From the NCBI RefSeq assembly GCF_000247695.1, contig NW_004624781.1, forward strand, positions 8,074,581 through 8,138,580: 64,000 nucleotides of DNA, written 5' to 3'. Origin of the DNA: Heterocephalus glaber (lineage: Eukaryota; Chordata; Mammalia; Rodentia; Bathyergidae). Position numbers and translations under genes: made by a program. The notes under the pieces were generated by a model. That model saw only the letters and a program-made list of their open reading frames with translations, ran no database searches and was not told the DNA's origin. Positions 54,011-64,000 of this stretch are shown piece after piece (the first letter of the stretch is position 1; each line of letters begins with the position of its first letter).

Positions 54011-54343
54011 AAACTCAAGGTCCTGAATTTTCTTTCCAAACTTGCTTCTTATCCATATCCCTTTCAATACCTGGTTTTTGTTTTTGTTTCCTTATTTCTA
54101 TTAGTACATGTTTTTAGTATATAATGATTATATTCATTTTGGGGAACTGGTACATGTACATAATACATCTTATTCCCCCCTACCACTTCTGCCAGCACAA
54201 TACATGGTTTTTCCATCTTTTCAGAAGTTATCAACCAAAAGAACTCCATAACCGACCCACTGGGAAGTCCTATCAACACAACCTCCAAAATATATCCAGG
54301 ATCTTACCAATTCTTTAGACCCCAGTGGGGCCTTAGGGTGTAG

Positions 54344-54427
54344 TGGGGGCTTAAGATGTACCTCAGTGGTACAGCACTTGTCTAGCAAGCGCAGCTCCCT
54401 AGGTTCAATGCCTAGTACCACTAAAAA
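54344..54427 (+). repeat. ID SINE (old family)
   Basis: GGGGCTTAAGATGTACCTCA, GCACTTGTCTAGCAAGCGCA, TTCAATGCCTAGTACCAC. Confidence 0.84.
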
Positions 54428-54529
54428 CAAAAAAACAAAAAACCTCAATGGTTATCAGAGGGTTCAAGTCACTGCACAGTCTCCCTGGATTTATGCAATA
54501 GTGTCCTGAATCCTAAATGGTCCCTCTGT

Positions 54530-54890
54530 TTCTGCCCTGAACTTCCTTCTGGATCTATTCTCAACACAGCAACACATATATATTTTTTTTAATATCAAAT
54601 CATGTTATAATCACTTTTATGCTTACAACTCTCCAATGAGTCCTTAACATGACCTTCATGTCTCAAAACAATCTGGTCTTAGTTCTTCTTTAGCACCTTC
54701 TTTTCTCCCTGCTGTTACTTTACTCTGGCCACACTAACTTCCTTGTGGTTCCTGCTTCTGATTCTTTGCACTTTCCTGTTCTCCTTTCCTAGAATGCTTT
54801 CTGCCTTAAATTTCTCCTATCTCCCTTCATTCAGGACTTTGTTCAAATGTTAACTTTGCAGTAAATTTTTCTTAAATACTTGTACACGGG
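54530..54890 (+). repeat. L2 LINE 3' region
   Basis: TTTACTCTGGCCACACTAAC, TGCACTTTCCTGTTCTCCTT, CTAGAATGCTTTCTGCC, TTTGTTCAAATGTTAACTTT: the classic L2 order. Confidence 0.82.
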
Positions 54891-54932
54891 TATGAACCCT
54901 TTGAACATAGATATACTTCTAGCTCATTTCTT

Positions 54933-55051
54933 ATTTTGAGAAAGGGTATCATTAAATCACTGAGTTGCCCAGGCTTGGCTCAAACTTTTAATCCTCTTGC
55001 CTAAGGCTCTCAAAGTGCTGGGATTACAGGTGTGTGCCATCATGATCAGCT
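54933..55051 (-). repeat. B1 SINE, monomeric
   Basis: Reverse complement: TTTTGAGAAAGGGTATCATT, GTTGCCCAGGCTTGGCTCAA, GTGCTGGGATTACAGGTGTG. Confidence 0.87.
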
Positions 55052-55080
55052 CCTATCTACCCTATTTAATATCATACACT

Positions 55081-55157
55081 GTGCTAGAGATGTATCTCAA
55101 TGATAAAGTTCTTGTTTGGCATGAACCAAGCCCTAGGTTCCATCCTCAGCACTGGAA
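55081..55157 (+). repeat. ID SINE (old family)
   Basis: GTGCTAGAGATGTATCTCAA, TTCTTGTTTGGCATGAACC, CATCCTCAGCACTGG. Confidence 0.82.
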
Positions 55158-55172
55158 AAAAAATAAATAAAT

Positions 55173-55270
55173 AGGGCTGGGGATTTAGCTCAGTGATGCT
55201 GCACCTGGCTCACAAGTGCAAGGTCCTGAGTTCAATCCCCAGTACCAAAAAAATTAAAAAATAAATAAAT
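55173..55270 (+). repeat. ID-like SINE
   Basis: AGGGCTGGGGATTTAGCTCA, TCAATCCCCAGTACC, A tail, with AAATAAATAAATA-type sequence on both sides. Confidence 0.93.
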
Positions 55271-55274
55271 AAAT

Positions 55275-55350
55275 AGCACTCGGGAGGCTGAGGATGGAGG
55301 GTCACTAGTTGGAGGTCAGCTTGGGCTACATACTGGGACCCTGAATAAAA
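55275..55350 (+). repeat. B1 SINE 3' fragment
   Basis: AGCACTCGGGAGGCTGAGGA, GGAGGTCAGCTTGGGCTACA. The 5' promoter part is missing. Confidence 0.85.
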
Positions 55351-56100
55351 AAAAACACACAAAAACAAAACAAAACAAAAGAGTCACTGACACTGCATAA
55401 TAGCAGGTTAGGGAATTCGGGTTCTAAAATCAAATGGCTGGTATCGTGACTCTTCCCAGTAGTCTACCCTGAGTCTCCCAGATCCAGGGGGTATTTTTAT
55501 TTTTGCTTCGTTTATTTCCTATTTTGTTCAGCCCAAGTTTGCTTTACAGAGCCAGTTTCTCCTTTACACCTTCACCCTCACTTTTCAAATAAACTTTTGG
55601 CACTGTTAAACGAGTAATAATAAAAATAAAATCAAGTGACCATCCAAATTTGGTAAAAGACTCTTCAAACACTTGCCGATACTCCGGCCTACAAAGACTT
55701 CCATCACCTGGTTTCCAGCCCAAGGAGCAGGGGAGGTGGGCCTACTCCTCTTTCATGCCTCATAAGTTTCACAGCTGTCTAACGTTACAGGTAATTAACT
55801 TACTAAACAGCCATTTTCTTCTCCTCTCCAGAGGAAAACTGTCCACCAGTCATCTAAAAAATATTTCTTTTGCCATTTGCATAAGAGAAAAAAATTACTA
55901 CTTTTTGGCAACGACTACTGATTTAGAGCCAAGTGGACATTTTCACCCTACTCGGATTCCCCACTTAGTTCTTACACTAAAATTATCAGTAAGTCCTAAA
56001 CCTTGTCATTCTTCACAACAAATCCCCAATGATCTATACATCTTGTATCTGTCTTCAGAGGATGAACAGCTAAAACAGTTAAGAAAGAACTCATTGACAA

Positions 56101-56190
56101 GGGCCAGAGATTTAGCTCAGTGGCACCACGCCTGCCTCACAAGCACAAGGTCCTGAGTTTGATCCCTGGTACCAAAAAACAAAAACAAAA
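56101..56190 (+). repeat. ID-like SINE with perfect target duplication
   Basis: GGGCCAGAGATTTAGCTCAG to GATCCCTGGTACC, A-rich tail. Flanked by exact AACTCATTGACAA (56088-56100 and 56191-56203). Confidence 0.96.
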
Positions 56191-57009
56191 AACTCATTGA
56201 CAAAGAACGTATTTTTGTGGTAGTTTTTCTTGGTCCAAACTTTGGGAAACTAGATAGGACATGAAATCAGCTCAGAAATCTAGTTAGCTGAAAACCAACT
56301 CCAAGAAGATTGAGGTGATAATACTCAGAAAGAAAGAAGGAAATGAGATTGATAAAGAGGCCACAAGCACAACAGATCCAAAGAAGCATATCCTGAAAGC
56401 AACTGTGTTCTCTGATAAATAGTTGTCATTTACCTCTTCCTACAAAGCAACTCGAGGTGTTCACAGGGTAACCAGCACCTCAGGTCCCATTATATTGGAA
56501 GATCAAAGTTTTCTCACATCAGGGTAACAAACTGACCATGACACTCTGACCAGATGGCATCTGAATATTTGACTAGGATTGAATAAAGATTTCAGCTGGC
56601 CCAAAGTAGGACAGCTCAATTTCCATGAGCTATAGCCAAATGAAGTTGTATGCCCAGTTTCAAAGACAGGGACTTCTAGCTCAGTGCTAAAGTGACAATC
56701 CATAGAAGAAATGAAAGGGGATAAGAAATGTGCATACTTATGGGTCTTATACCCACTTGTAGAAAATAATCTGGTTGAAGCCACAAAGCACTGGTTCTGG
56801 GTCCCATTCCACTCATAGGAATATTTCCACTGTGGTTTTCCGTGTCCTTCAGAATCCTATGTAGGAAGCTCCATACATAAAAGAATCCTGGCAAGTACGT
56901 TTTTTCTGAAACTAACCTCGCAGCTTTTCCAGTCCATCTCTTTAAGACCTAATTAGGAATCTCTCATTCATGATTACTTTTGGTCTTAATTTTTATATAG
57001 CAGGCTTCC

Positions 57010-58160
57010 ATTTCCACATAAACTAATGAAAATTGAAGGAAAACTCCTCTTAAAGATACTACATTGTGAGGTTTTCAAACACTTGTTATTATTTGATTTC
57101 TTGACAATGGCCATTCTTTCTAGAGTAAGATGGAATCTTGGTGTTGTTTTAATTTGCATTTCTCTAATAATGAGTAATGCTGAATATTTTTTCATATATT
57201 TACTGGCCAGTTGTACTTCTGAGAAGTATCTATTCATTTCAGCTGCCCATTTTTTGATTGAGTCTTTTATTCTGAGTGTAGCTGACAAAATTTTTTTTCC
57301 ATTTTATAGATTGTCTCTTCTGTTGACAATTTCCTTTGCTGTGCATAAGTTTTAAAATTTGATATAATCCCACTTGCTGATGTTATTTCTTGTACAATTG
57401 GGGTTCTGTTCACAAAGTCCTTGCCTATTCCTAGGACTTCAAGAGTTTTACTATCTTCTAGCAGATTGCATGTTTCTGTTTTAATATTTAGATCTTTGAA
57501 CCATTTTGATTGTAGTTTAGGACATTGTGAGATATATGGGTCTAAATTCAATCTTTTATATGTGGATAGCCAGTTTTCCCAGCAACATTTGCTAAAGATG
57601 CTATCTTCCCTCCAGCATCTGTTTTTGGCCATTTTGTCAAAGATCAGGTGGCTGAATGTGTCTGAGGTTATTTCTGTAACTTCTACAGTATTCCATCAGT
57701 CCACATGTCTGTTTTTGTGCCAGGACCATTCTGTTTTTATCACGGTAGCTTTGTAGTATAACTTAAAATCCAGGTTTGTGATACTTCTTGCTTTGCTAAT
57801 CTTGCCCAGGATTGCTTCGCTATTCTGGGTATTGCCTGGTTCGATACGAATTTTAGGATTTTCTCTAGTTTTGTGAGGAATGGTATTTTGATTGGGACTG
57901 CATTAAATCTATACTATATAACAGTTTTTGGAGTATGGTCATATTCACGATGTTGGTTCTGACTATCCAGAAACAGAGGATTTCTTTCTATTTTCTAATG
58001 TGCTCTTTGATCTCCTTTTTTAGAGTACTATAGTTTTTGTTTCAGAAGTCTTTTACTTCTTTGGTTAGGTTAATTCCTATGTATTTAATTTTTCTTTATG
58101 CTATTGTGAATGGTGTTGTTTTCCTAATTTCTTTCTCAGTGAGTTTGGCATTAGCATGTA
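57010..58160 (-). mobile_element. L1 LINE ORF2 fragment, degenerate
   Basis: The minus strand encodes stretches of the C-terminal part of L1 ORF2 protein in at least two frames, with landmarks WENWLSTYKRLNLDPY, KWFKDLNIKTET, GIGKDFVNRTP, IKKWAAEMNRYFS and IREMQIKTT. Frame shifts and stops separate them. Both the reverse transcriptase part and the 3' UTR are absent, so this is a dead, doubly truncated copy. Confidence 0.9.
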
Positions 58161-58218
58161 GGAACACTATTGATTCATCATAGTGCCAGGTACATAACAG
58201 TCAATAAATACTTGTTGA

Positions 58219-58323
58219 GGCCCGGGGATTTAGCTCACTGATGTTGTGCCTGCCTCGCAAGTGCAAGGTCCTGAGTTCGATCCCCAGTACTGCAACAAAC
58301 AAACAAACAAAAATAAATAAATA
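58219..58323 (+). repeat. ID-like SINE with perfect target duplication
   Basis: GGCCCGGGGATTTAGCTCAC to GATCCCCAGTACTGC, CAAA-type tail. Flanked by AATAAATACTTGTTGA (58203-58218 and 58324-58339). Confidence 0.95.
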
Positions 58324-58559
58324 AATAAATACTTGTTGAATGTATGAAAATCTTAAATTAGGAGATAATCTGTCACTTGGATACCATAGTAGACTGGATA
58401 AGAAACCAAGAAGGCACAAATAGATTGCAAGAACACAGCAAGGCCAGCAGATCTCTGCTTGATCACTTTCTCTAAGCCTTGGTTTACTTAAAGGTAAAAA
58501 ACTAAGACATTATATCAAGTGACTGATTCTACTTATAATAAACCTCTAGCATCTGTTTC

Positions 58560-59030
58560 TTTCTTATCTAATTCCACTGGCATCACTCTAAGACAGATGT
58601 TTTAAATCCCTACCCTGGACTACAAGTCTTCTCACTAGTCTTCCCACCTTCAGAATCTCTCTACTTCAATCCATCTGCCATGCTGCTGTCAATGAGTTTT
58701 CTCAGGCAAGGTTCTGATCACGTTCCTGCCTCATAAAAACCTCCAACAAGCCCTACCCCATCCCACAGCTCAGTACAGAAAAGCCCATCATCCGAAGGTC
58801 TCTACCACCTGACCACCTTTCCTCTCGTCTGTTGCTCATTTCTCTTCACTCACATAGTCCATCCAACAAACTACCTTGCCATCATTATCCACAGCGGTGC
58901 CTAACTTCCCACCTGTACACCTTGGCTCACATACTGCCTCTCCTTGGAATATGTTTTCTGCCATCTAAAGAGGAAATTTTCATCAGCAAAATCCTACTTC
59001 CACCATATGTTGATCAACACATTAATTAAC
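58560..59030 (+). repeat. L2 LINE fragment
   Basis: GGTTCTGATCACGTTCCTGC, CCCATCATCCGAAGGTCTCT, CACCTTGGCTCACATACTGC, CTCTCCTTGGAATATGTTTT follow L2 order. Confidence 0.7.
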
Positions 59031-59121
59031 TCTCTGAGCTTTAAATTCTTTCAGCTCTAAAAGGGCAAAGATACCTTGCATGGAATTATTGTAAAATTTA
59101 GGAAATAACACATAAAAACTG

Positions 59122-59310
59122 ATCGAAATTGACAGGTGTGGTGGACACCCTTGTAATCCTAGCACTCTTGGAGGTCAGAAGGATCACAAATTCAAGCACA
59201 GCCAGGGCAACCAGTGACTTAGCAATACCCAGTCTCAAAAACTAAAAAAGCTCTGGGGATATAGCTCACTATGAAGGACCTGGGTTCAATCTCCACTATC
59301 AGAATAACAA
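59122..59310 (+). repeat. B1-dID composite SINE
   Basis: B1 monomer (GACAGGTGTGGTGGACACCC to ACCCAGTCTCAAAA) then the shortened ID part (GCTCTGGGGATATAGCTCAC). Confidence 0.86.
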
Positions 59311-59395
59311 AACAAAACAAACTGTCAAAAGTAATAGTAGTTATTACTATTCTTCATGGCTAATTAAAAGCCACCACCCCACTCTACCCCCTCCC

Positions 59396-59469
59396 CCTCC
59401 GTGCTAGGGATCCAATCCTGGCCTCACGGGTTAGGCAAACACTCTACCACTGAGCTACATTCCTGGCCC
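59396..59469 (-). repeat. ID SINE (old family)
   Basis: Reverse complement: TCCGTGCTAGGGATCCAATC, CTCTACCACTGAGCTACATT. Confidence 0.86.
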
Positions 59470-59579
59470 AAAAGCCATGTTTTAATAATAAAGTCTTTTG
59501 GAATTCCTCCCAGCTAGAAACAATCTTTCCTTCTATTAAGTCCTCAAAGGCAATCCACTTTTTTTAAGATAGTTATCTT

Positions 59580-59650
59580 GGGCTAGGAGTGGAGCTCCTA
59601 GTACAGTGTGTGCATAGCATGATGAAGCTCTGGGTTTGCTCTCTAACACT
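59580..59650 (+). repeat. ID SINE (old, diverged)
   Basis: GGGCTAGGAGTGGAGCTCCT, GTGCATAGCATGATGAAGCT, GGGTTTGCTCTCTAACACT. Confidence 0.72.
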
Positions 59651-59664
59651 GTGCATACCTATCT

Positions 59665-59785
59665 AGCTAGTGGCCTTCCAGGTATCAGAGGACAGAACCT
59701 ATGGCTAATTTATCTGTTTCCCTTAGTGTCTAGAATGGTGTCTGACTTATACTAGGCACTCAAATAATTTACTGATGAACAAACT
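59665..59785 (+). repeat. L2 LINE 3' end
   Basis: AGAGGACAGAACCTATGGCT, AGTGTCTAGAATGGTGTCTG, TACTAGGCACTCAAATAATT. Confidence 0.7.
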
Positions 59786-59824
59786 TTTTTAAAAAGTGAA
59801 GGGAATCTTAAAAATTCTATGTTA

Positions 59825-59910
59825 GGGCCAGGGATTTAGCTCAGTGGTTCCGTTGCTTGCCTTGTAAGCGCAAGGGCCCAAGTTCGATCCCTGGTACCAA
59901 AAAAAAAAAA
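59825..59910 (+). repeat. ID-like SINE
   Basis: GGGCCAGGGATTTAGCTCAG to GATCCCTGGTACC, pure A tail. AAAATTCTATGTT is present on both sides. Confidence 0.95.
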
Positions 59911-60256
59911 AATTCTATGTTCATTGCCAGGTGAAAAGGTAAACATTAAAGAATTTATATAAATACATAGAAAAGTAGTAATACTGACATCTTTCTTCAG
60001 GATAAACAGTTTGATACTAAGACTGTAAACAACAATAAAGATAGTCTGTTCTGACCTAGAAACTCTAAAAAATGTTATAGTTTTTACGAGAATTCTCAAA
60101 ACACATTCCCTCTTTCAAATGAGCTTTAATTTTACAAAATTACTTAGGGTTAGGATAGCTGTTAGCAACATACAATTTCCCTCTAAGGATATTCTGAGGA
60201 CTATGAACAGGCAGATTTTCTCAGCACAATAGAAAGGACATTTTCACATTTTTGTT

Positions 60257-60341
60257 TTTTTATGGTACTAGGAACAGAATCCAGGGTTATCACATATGTT
60301 AGGTAGGCAAGGTCTCTTCCACTGAGCTACACACCCAGCCC
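60257..60341 (-). repeat. ID SINE (old family)
   Basis: Reverse complement: GGTACTAGGAACAGAATCCA, CTTCCACTGAGCTACACACC. Confidence 0.84.
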
Positions 60342-61857
60342 CCTACATGTTTTAAAAGAGAATTTAAGGACTTTGCCTTTTCAACATCAATGCATGGTTT
60401 GAATATTGACCATTTCTTCCTTAATATGTAATCTCTCAACTCTCACAGATGACCCATTTAGTGATACAAGCTGATGATTTCCACGTATGAAGTGATATCT
60501 ATAATCTTTCTGAAGACCTATGTTGCTTAGATGCTCTTATAGAAGAAGGAACAAGTAAACCTCTTTTCTACTAGAAGATTGCAATTCTACTTCTACTGTC
60601 AATATTTGGATATGGGTACCTAGAAGAATTGCCTCAGCATAATTCCTTGCAGACAGGGTCCTGGCTGTCATATAAGCCCTAAGGGCAAATAGACTAATGG
60701 GTCAGAAAACTGGCAGGAAAGGGATGAATTCAGTTAAGAATAAACAGAATAATCAATGACCTTGGAGGTTTCAGATGAATCAGATTTTTTTTTTTGAAGG
60801 TGGGGATATAAATAGCACAAACACAACAAAAACACATAGAAACAAAAGCCATAAATTCAATTTTTGTTTGAAAACTTGTTAGGTCTACAGAACTGTTCAC
60901 AGCCACAGCTGCTAATGGTTATGGATTTGGCAATCAAAATGTCTTTGTTAAAAAAAATAAAAAGTTTGAACTGCCTCACTATTGAGTTACAAACCACAGC
61001 CTTGATGCATCCTTGCAGTCAACATCCTCCCTGCTGTTTTTGAGAGCTTACATCTGCTGCTGGCAGATAAAATGCTGGTGAATAGAATAGCATAGGCTCC
61101 TTCCAGGGAAGCATGGGGGAAGCTTAAGGACACAGGTCAGTTCTCCTCTACCTTTCTCCCCTGCACTGAGCCCACAGCCTTTTCCCTTTCACTCCGGCCC
61201 TGTCTAGGATGATCTCCTGCCATTACTCAGGAGGGCTGAGGGCCTATGGGATTTTTTCTGGCACAAATTAGCCAAACTAGGCTTAAAAGATAGAAGGAAG
61301 ACAAGTTCTTAGCTCAGGGGAAAGCATGTTAAACACATTTTTTAAAAAGCCACTTATAGTTTAACTCGATTTTAAAATAATCACTAACAGTCTTTTTTGT
61401 TGTTGTTATTAAGAAAATTAATGATCACACTATGGTCAAAAATAGAGGGCTTAGGATATTTTCATTTATCAAAGAAAGGCCAAGAATGTGAGGTGAGTAG
61501 TAAATTACTAAGTTTCTTTGGGGCAGAAAAAAGGAACAGAAAGGAGAAGTAAAATGTGGTCCAAGTCACATAGGAAGTTAGTTTCAGTTAAAATAAAAAT
61601 GATTACATCCACACTGGTTTTCAAAGAAAACATGATGCAGCTGGATGATAAGAAATGAGAGGTGCAATGCTGAAGGAAGACAGGTTGGGAAACTCGCCTG
61701 GATGGTTCTCTCTCAACAAGCTGACCTATGAGGAAAATGGAAAACCAAATGTAGTGGGCTAATGCTTCTTAAACTGTACATACTGAGATGCCAGTTCTAT
61801 AGAATATAACCAGGTAATATAGGAGGGGAACATTCATGCTCAAAAGGTTTAGAGGGG

Positions 61858-62008
61858 TGCTGGATGTGGTGGCACATGCCTATAATCCCAGTACTCGGGA
61901 GGCTGAGGCAAGAGGATCGCCATGAGTTCAAGACCAGTCTAGGCTACATAGTGAGTGCAGAGCCAGCCTGAACTACAAAGTGAGACCCTGTCTCAAAAAA
62001 AAATAAAA
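61858..62008 (+). repeat. B1 SINE
   Basis: TGCTGGATGTGGTGGCACAT, GGAGGCTGAGGCAAGAGGAT, doubled CCAG segment, GAGACCCTGTCTC, A tail. Confidence 0.94.
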
Positions 62009-62017
62009 GGCTTAGAA

Positions 62018-62098
62018 GGGCTAGGGATGCAGCTCAGTACTGTAGTGCTTGCCTAGCATGCGAGACACTAGGTTCAATCCCAGTACTCCCAATACAAA
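62018..62098 (+). repeat. ID SINE (old family)
   Basis: GGGCTAGGGATGCAGCTCAG, TGCTTGCCTAGCATGCGAGA, TTCAATCCCAGTACTCC. Confidence 0.86.
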
Positions 62099-62297
62099 AC
62101 AAAACAAAACAAGACACAACTGCATGTTATGTCTACCTCTCAGAGAGTCATAATATATACTACCATACTAAGGGCTCTGAGAAATCCTATGGTGAACAAA
62201 TTTGTTTAATCCAAAGACATTTATGAAATGGACTAGTTTGGGAAATGCTATGTAGGACTATTGTTCCCAAACTCTCAAGTCATTTATTCAGAAACAA

Positions 62298-62381
62298 GAA
62301 TGAGGCTGAAAGTCGCAGAGTGCTTGCTTAGCATGTGCCGGGCTCTGGGTTCAATCCTCAGCCTCACCAAAAAAAAAAACA
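62298..62381 (+). repeat. ID SINE (old family)
   Basis: GAATGAGGCTGAAAGTCGCA, TGCTTAGCATGTGCCGGGCT, TTCAATCCTCAGCCTCACC, A tail. Confidence 0.82.
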
Positions 62382-62421
62382 AAAGGCAGCTGGTATAACA
62401 GACAAGGCGACTACATTTCTT

Positions 62422-62514
62422 TTCTTTTCTTTCCTTTTTTTGGTATCGGGGATCAAACTCGGGACTTTGCACTTGCAAGGCAAGTGGCAGAACCACTGAG
62501 CTAAATCCCCGGCC
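62422..62514 (-). repeat. ID-like SINE
   Basis: Reverse complement: GGTATCGGGGATCAAACTCG, CACTGAGCTAAATCCCCGGC. Flanked by GCGACTACATTTCT (62407-62420) and ACAACTACATTTCT (62515-62528). Confidence 0.95.
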
Positions 62515-62619
62515 CACAACTACATTTCTAACAGCACAGAACTTCAGTCCAAACAGTAACAGGTAGATGACTACCAAAGGTGGTCTAGATGTTTTCCAAG
62601 GCAAATACCAAGGCTAGAG

Positions 62620-62709
62620 GGGCCGGGGATTTAGCTCAGTGGTTCTGGCACCTGCCTCACAAGCACAAGGTCCCAAGTTTGATCCCCAGTACCTCCCCAC
62701 CAAAAAAAC
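62620..62709 (+). repeat. ID-like SINE
   Basis: GGGGCCGGGGATTTAGCTCA to GATCCCCAGTACC. CCAAGGCTA repeats on both sides. Confidence 0.94.
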
Positions 62710-62738
62710 CAAGGCTATAACCTTTAAAAGTGGTAAGA

Positions 62739-62915
62739 TCTGACCAGGTTACGGTGGCATATGGCTGTAATCCTTGATGTAGGGAGGCTAAGGCAGGAGG
62801 ATCAGAAGTTTGAGGCCAGCCCAGGAAACTCAGTGAGATCCTGTCTCAAAATGGACTGGTGATCCAGCACAGTGGTACAACACCTCTGGGTTCAATCTCT
62901 AGTACTTCCAAAAAA
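62739..62915 (+). repeat. B1-dID composite SINE
   Basis: B1 monomer (AGGTTACGGTGGCATATGGC to GATCCTGTCTCAAAA) plus a shortened ID part (GGACTGGTGATCCAGCACAG). Confidence 0.83.
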
Positions 62916-63301
62916 GTGGTACAATCCTTACTCAATTCATAGTATCAAACTATGACTATTATCAGTTCTAAACATATTCATATTCTATCCTGAAACACAG
63001 GAAATAGTAGGAAAAAGCTGCCAACCACAGGCAAAATGGTATGGGATTCCTGTTTGAGGAAGCTTACAGATTGCTAGCATTTTGGTGTAATGTCACACAT
63101 AAGGGAAATTCATAAGGAGAGCTGCCAGGACCTCCAGCTGGGAACATATGGAGGATTCCTGTACTTTGACTGCTGCCCTCAGCAACCCCAGGACGTAAAA
63201 ACTGAATATAACCTCCAAAAGGAACACCGTGCTGACTTGAAAAAGGCACAGCCTTGTGAAGCCAAAAAGATCTGTTTTGTTAATTAAATTTCTAACTCCT
63301 G

Positions 63302-63705
63302 TGTTATGGCTTGTGTCTAGATGTCCCCACAAAGCCTCATGTGGTCATGTGGTCATAGCTGGGGCTTTTCAGAGGTGGCTGGATCTGGAGTGTGTGATGC
63401 TGGGATTAAGTGGGTGATGCTGGGATTAAAGGTGTGTGATTACTAAATGAGTCCACTGATTGGTTTGGCATAGTTCTGGGAAGAGACAATGGGAAGGCCC
63501 ACCCTGGATGTGACTGCAGCTTGCTGCCTTTGCTCTGCCGTCCTCTACCTGCCTGAAGTGTTTCTCCTCTATGATGTCACCATGCCTTGGAGGCAGCCAA
63601 CTATGAACTGAAACTTCTGTGAACTGAGAGCTATAATAAACCTTTCCTCCTTTAACTTTGGGGGTCAGTTATTTTGTTTCAGCAATGAGAAAAGTAACTA
63701 AGACA
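63302..63705 (+). repeat. Solo LTR of MaLR type (ORR1/MT-like)
   Basis: Begins TGTTATGGCTTG and ends TAACTAAGACA, 404 bp, in the manner of MaLR endogenous retrovirus-like LTRs. It has an AATAAA at 63635-63640 and the 3' landmark AACCTTTCCTCCTTTAACTT. TCCTG before and TCCTA after form a 5-bp target duplication with one mismatch. A 16-base unit GTGATGCTGGGATTAA is tandemly doubled near 63394-63430. No internal retroviral sequence is attached. Confidence 0.78.
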
Positions 63706-63965
63706 TCCTATAACCCTCATAATACTCCATATATTAGGATTATAGTTTTTTACCTTTTTCTATACTAATTTCTGGCCCAAAAAATTGGCTGTCTAGAGAT
63801 TGCTATCAGTTGACCTTGCATCAGACAGTGGTTTGCTTGATCAATAAATCAAGCACCTTGCCCATCGACATCACCAGATGCTGCTAGGTTCTCTTTTAGA
63901 ATGCAAATATAACACAAAGTATTAAGTTATTCTAAGCTATTAATGACTGTGAGTCTAAAACTGTA

Positions 63966-64000
63966 AGGCCAGGCAGGCCATGGTGACACGTACACTCAAG
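63966..64000 (+). repeat. B1 SINE start, cut by the window end
   Basis: GGCCAGGCAGGCCATGGTGA followed by a CACGTACAC-type promoter region resembles a B1 5' end. Confidence 0.5.

Larger units (their letters stand above)
51724..64000 (-). other. TRIP4: TRIP4 intron upstream of the penultimate exon (partial)
   Basis: I searched for the preceding ASCH-encoding exon (WCLSVHQPWAS and following) and found none to the window end. Stretches 51724-52878, 52997-53412, 55351-56100, 56191-57009, 60342-61857 and 62916-63301 show no recognisable element. Confidence 0.85.

Noticed and set aside
55650..56156. 168-codon plus-strand open frame
   Set aside because: No recognisable protein family, and the 3' part is an ID-like SINE.
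57010..58160. Active L1 element
   Set aside because: Only a C-terminal part of ORF2 remains, in broken frames, with no 5' UTR, ORF1 or 3' UTR.
1..64000. CRISPR arrays, operons, phage or plasmid features
   Set aside because: The repeats are dispersed SINEs and microsatellites. Exon-intron structure and composition are those of a mammalian chromosome.

Overview
The window is vertebrate nuclear DNA from a rodent. Very abundant tRNA-Ala-derived ID-like SINEs, 7SL-derived B1 elements and composite B1-dID elements cover much of it. Older MIR, L2, L1 and MaLR-type LTR remnants and a decayed 7SL RNA copy lie between them. Genes are sparse, with short exons in very long introns. The dominant young ID-like family (GGGGATTTAGCTCAGTGG start, GATCCCCGGTACC end, then an A tail) and the presence of B1-dID are not typical of mouse or rat. 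They fit a non-murid rodent such as a beaver-like or hystricomorph lineage, but I cannot fix the species.

Two genes are recognisable, both on the minus strand and in the order known from human chromosome 15 (TRIP4 then ZNF609, head to tail). ZNF609 fills about 1-38.3 kb: part of intron 2 (1-11263), coding exon 2 (11264-12137, with the start codon at 12010), a ~25 kb intron 1, and a CpG-island promoter region around 37.5-38.5 kb. That promoter is broken by a 415-base assembly gap (37742-38156). About 5.7 kb of intergenic DNA separates it from TRIP4, of which the last coding exon (44018-44085) and the exon before it (51621-51723) are present. The rest, to 64000, is TRIP4 intron.

The most notable object is ZNF609 exon 2. 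It is exactly 874 nt between a good acceptor and a good donor, the length of the human single-exon circular RNA circ-ZNF609. Joining the donor end to the acceptor end keeps the 249-codon ZNF609 reading frame open, adds one Gln codon and then reaches TGA. That gives the same 753-nt circular ORF described for human. Inverted SINE pairs flank the exon, which is the usual arrangement that favours back-splicing.

Secondary points of interest are: a poly(A) signal inside the last codons of TRIP4; a 24-bp perfect palindrome carrying an NRF1-type core beside a CA microsatellite; a 7SL RNA pseudogene with a SINE nested in it; an ID SINE nested in a B1; and a MaLR-like solo LTR. There is no prokaryotic feature, CRISPR array or intact mobile element. 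Most long open frames here run through SINEs, microsatellites or the N gap and are not genes.
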